Below the pieces are notes generated by a model. It worked only from the letters and a program-made list of their open reading frames with translations, did not search any database and was not told the origin of the DNA. Shown here in pieces: positions 62,675 through 64,000 of a DNA stretch of 64,000 nucleotides. The DNA is taken from contig NZ_NKFL01000006.1 in assembly GCF_002223055.1 (NCBI RefSeq), positions 2,666,001 through 2,730,000 of the forward strand, in the 5' to 3' direction. This DNA is from Burkholderia sp. HI2500 (GTDB lineage Bacteria; Pseudomonadota; Gammaproteobacteria; Burkholderiales; Burkholderiaceae). Positions within the stretch are counted from its first letter, which is position 1. Each line of letters opens with the position of its first letter. The translations under genes were made by a program, and so were the position numbers.

Positions 62675-64000
62675 TCAATGCCCGAGCGATTCGATCTTGC
62701 CTGCCGGCTGCGTCACGCCATGCGGCCGCGCCATCTGCTTGATCAGCAGCGCGACACATGCGAGCAAACCCGCGACGGCGATCGTCGCGAACACGCCCGC
62801 GAACGAGAAATGCCGGCGCGTCAGCTCGGCGACGAGGAACGATCCCGCAATCCCGCCGAAGCGGCCGACACCGAGCATCCATGCAACACCCGTGCCGCGC
62901 CCTTCGGTCGGATAGAACGCGGCGGCGAGCGCCGGCATCGACGATTGCGCGGTATTCATCAGCACGCCGGCGACGAACACGACCAGCACGAGCAGCCCGA
63001 CGTTACCCGCCGCCTGCCCGATCGCATAGACGCTCACCGCCGTCAGCGCGTAGCACACGGCAATCACACGGTTCGCGTTGAAGCGGTCCATCAGCACGCC
63101 GCACAGCACCGCGCCGACGCCGCCGAGCGGGAACAGCGCGGAGATCAGCGTCGCGCTCTTCGGCGTCAGGCCGGCATCCTTCAGCAGGATCGGCATCCAG
63201 TTGATCGACGCGTAGAAGATCACGAGCCCCATGAAGTATGCGAGCCACAGCATCACCGAGCCGACGATGTACGAGCGCGACAGCACGACGCCGAGGCCCT
63301 TGCTGCCGGTCTGCGGCGCGGCTTCGGTCAGCGCGAACGAGCCGGCGTTCAGCGCATCGCGCGAGATGCGCGCGAGCGTCGCGCGAACCTTGTCGACGGC
63401 GTGGTTGTTGGCGACCATGAAGCGCACCGATTCCGGCATCTTCAGCAGCAACAGCACGCCGAGCAGCAGCGGCGTCACGCCGCCGAGGATCAGCACGCTG
63501 CGCCAGCCGAAATGCGGGATCATCCATGCGGCGAGGAATCCGCCGAACGCGGCGCCGAGCGGGAAGCCGCAGAACATCAGGTTGATCACGGTCGCACGGC
63601 GCTTGTCCGGGCAGAACTCGCCCATCATCGTGACCGCGTTCGGCATCGCCGCGCCGAGCCCGACGCCGGTGATGAAACGCAGGATCGTCAGGTGTCCGAT
63701 CGTCGTCGAGAAGGCGGACATCAGGCATGCGACGCCGAACAGGAACACCGAGCCGAGCAGCAGCGAGCGGCGCCCGAGCTTGTCGGACAGCGGGCCCGAC
63801 ACGAGCGCGCCGCACGCGAGGCCGAACAGCGCGGCGCTCAGCACCGGTGCGAGATCAGGTTTGGTGAGGTTCCATTCGCCGAGCAGCGACGGCGCGATGA
63901 AGCCGATCGCAGCCGTATCGAAGCCGTCGAGCAGCACGATCACGAAACACATGAGGAATACGAGCCATTGAAAACCGCCGAACGGCTGCTCGTTGATGAA
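62675..64000 (-). CDS. MFS aromatic-acid:H+ symporter (PcaK/AAHS-like), 5' end outside window
   Basis: An MFS transporter, at least 441 residues. The frame stays open to the window end with QPFGGFQWLVFLMCFVIVLLDGFD, the typical AAHS first-segment motif (core LLDGFDTAAIGF), so the true start is outside. Loop 2-3 (GPLSDKLGRRSLLLGSVF) and GFGGIAGSFL-like segments are present. Members import 4-hydroxybenzoate, benzoate and similar acids. It converges on the small ORF at 62367. Confidence 0.88.
   Translation of the reverse strand, partial: FINEQPFGGFQWLVFLMCFVIVLLDGFDTAAIGFIAPSLLGEWNLTKPDLAPVLSAALFGLACGALVSGPLSDKLGRRSLLLGSVFLFGVACLMSAFSTTIGHLTILRFITGVGLGAAMPNAVTMMGEFCPDKRRATVINLMFCGFPLGAAFGGFLAAWMIPHFGWRSVLILGGVTPLLLGVLLLLKMPESVRFMVANNHAVDKVRATLARISRDALNAGSFALTEAAPQTGSKGLGVVLSRSYIVGSVMLWLAYFMGLVIFYASINWMPILLKDAGLTPKSATLISALFPLGGVGAVLCGVLMDRFNANRVIAVCYALTAVSVYAIGQAAGNVGLLVLVVFVAGVLMNTAQSSMPALAAAFYPTEGRGTGVAWMLGVGRFGGIAGSFLVAELTRRHFSFAGVFATIAVAGLLACVALLIKQMARPHGVTQPAGKIESLGH

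Overview
The window looks like a chromosomal segment of a Burkholderia cepacia-complex-like betaproteobacterium. GC is high over most of it (around two thirds by eye). It has the Burkholderia-style mix of general porins with the N-terminal QSSVTLYG motif, many LysR regulators, and sugar ABC, MFS and LLM genes. No rRNA, tRNA or CRISPR array was recognised. The genus is an inference from gene content.

Region 1 (1-10.8 kb) holds a sugar-acid/lactone catabolic locus. A LysR gene is divergent from a six-gene operon: PdxA-like dehydrogenase, enolase-superfamily dehydratase, DapA-family aldolase, MFS importer, beta-propeller protein and amidohydrolase lactonase. A second MFS gene carries a 15-bp motif in its upstream region that also lies upstream of the LysR gene. 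A 305-bp array of 9-bp repeats lies between convergent genes. Region 2 (11-18.8 kb) is a polyol (xylitol/arabitol-like) operon: ABC binding protein, two permeases, polyol dehydrogenase, ABC ATPase, AraC regulator and xylulokinase. Region 3 (18.8-36 kb) is a mosaic of regulators and single enzymes. It shows signs of decay: a MerR gene whose frame continues past an amber codon into an ATPase domain, and a GNAT gene remnant fused in frame to a phage-like protein. Region 4 (36-47 kb) holds a glycosyltransferase/methyltransferase-like/deacetylase trio, a relic of an MFS exporter, a hydrolase plus sugar-isomerase operon with a divergent TetR gene, a porin and a MalT-type regulator.

Region 5 (47-61.6 kb) is the accessory part, with visibly lower GC. 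It holds a five-unit zinc-ribbon protein, a porin and a compact minus-strand biosynthetic cluster (51.1-60.4 kb). The cluster is flanked by two related ~150-bp repeats, and a third, inverted partial copy lies beyond. Its genes, in transcription order, are a short threonyl-tRNA synthetase (ThrRS), an AHL-type LuxR regulator, a heme-oxygenase-like diiron enzyme, a membrane desaturase, an ATP-grasp peptide ligase, an MFS exporter, a Cys/Met-type PLP enzyme, a GFA-family protein and a PuuD-like gamma-glutamyl hydrolase. A perfect-arm CT-N12-AG lux-type box precedes the diiron enzyme gene.

The most notable signal is upstream of the ThrRS gene. A 26-codon leader peptide has eight Thr codons within nine codons, a rho-independent terminator follows it, and a 7-nt GC segment can form an alternative pairing. 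This is the layout of a threonine attenuator. My inference is that the cluster makes a threonine-like antimetabolite, possibly through gamma-glutamyl-protected unsaturated amino-acid chemistry related in logic to the bes pathway of Streptomyces. The short ThrRS would be a self-resistance enzyme switched on when charged tRNA-Thr runs low. The window ends (61.6-64 kb) with a LysE exporter, a small conserved-looking ORF and a partial aromatic-acid MFS transporter.
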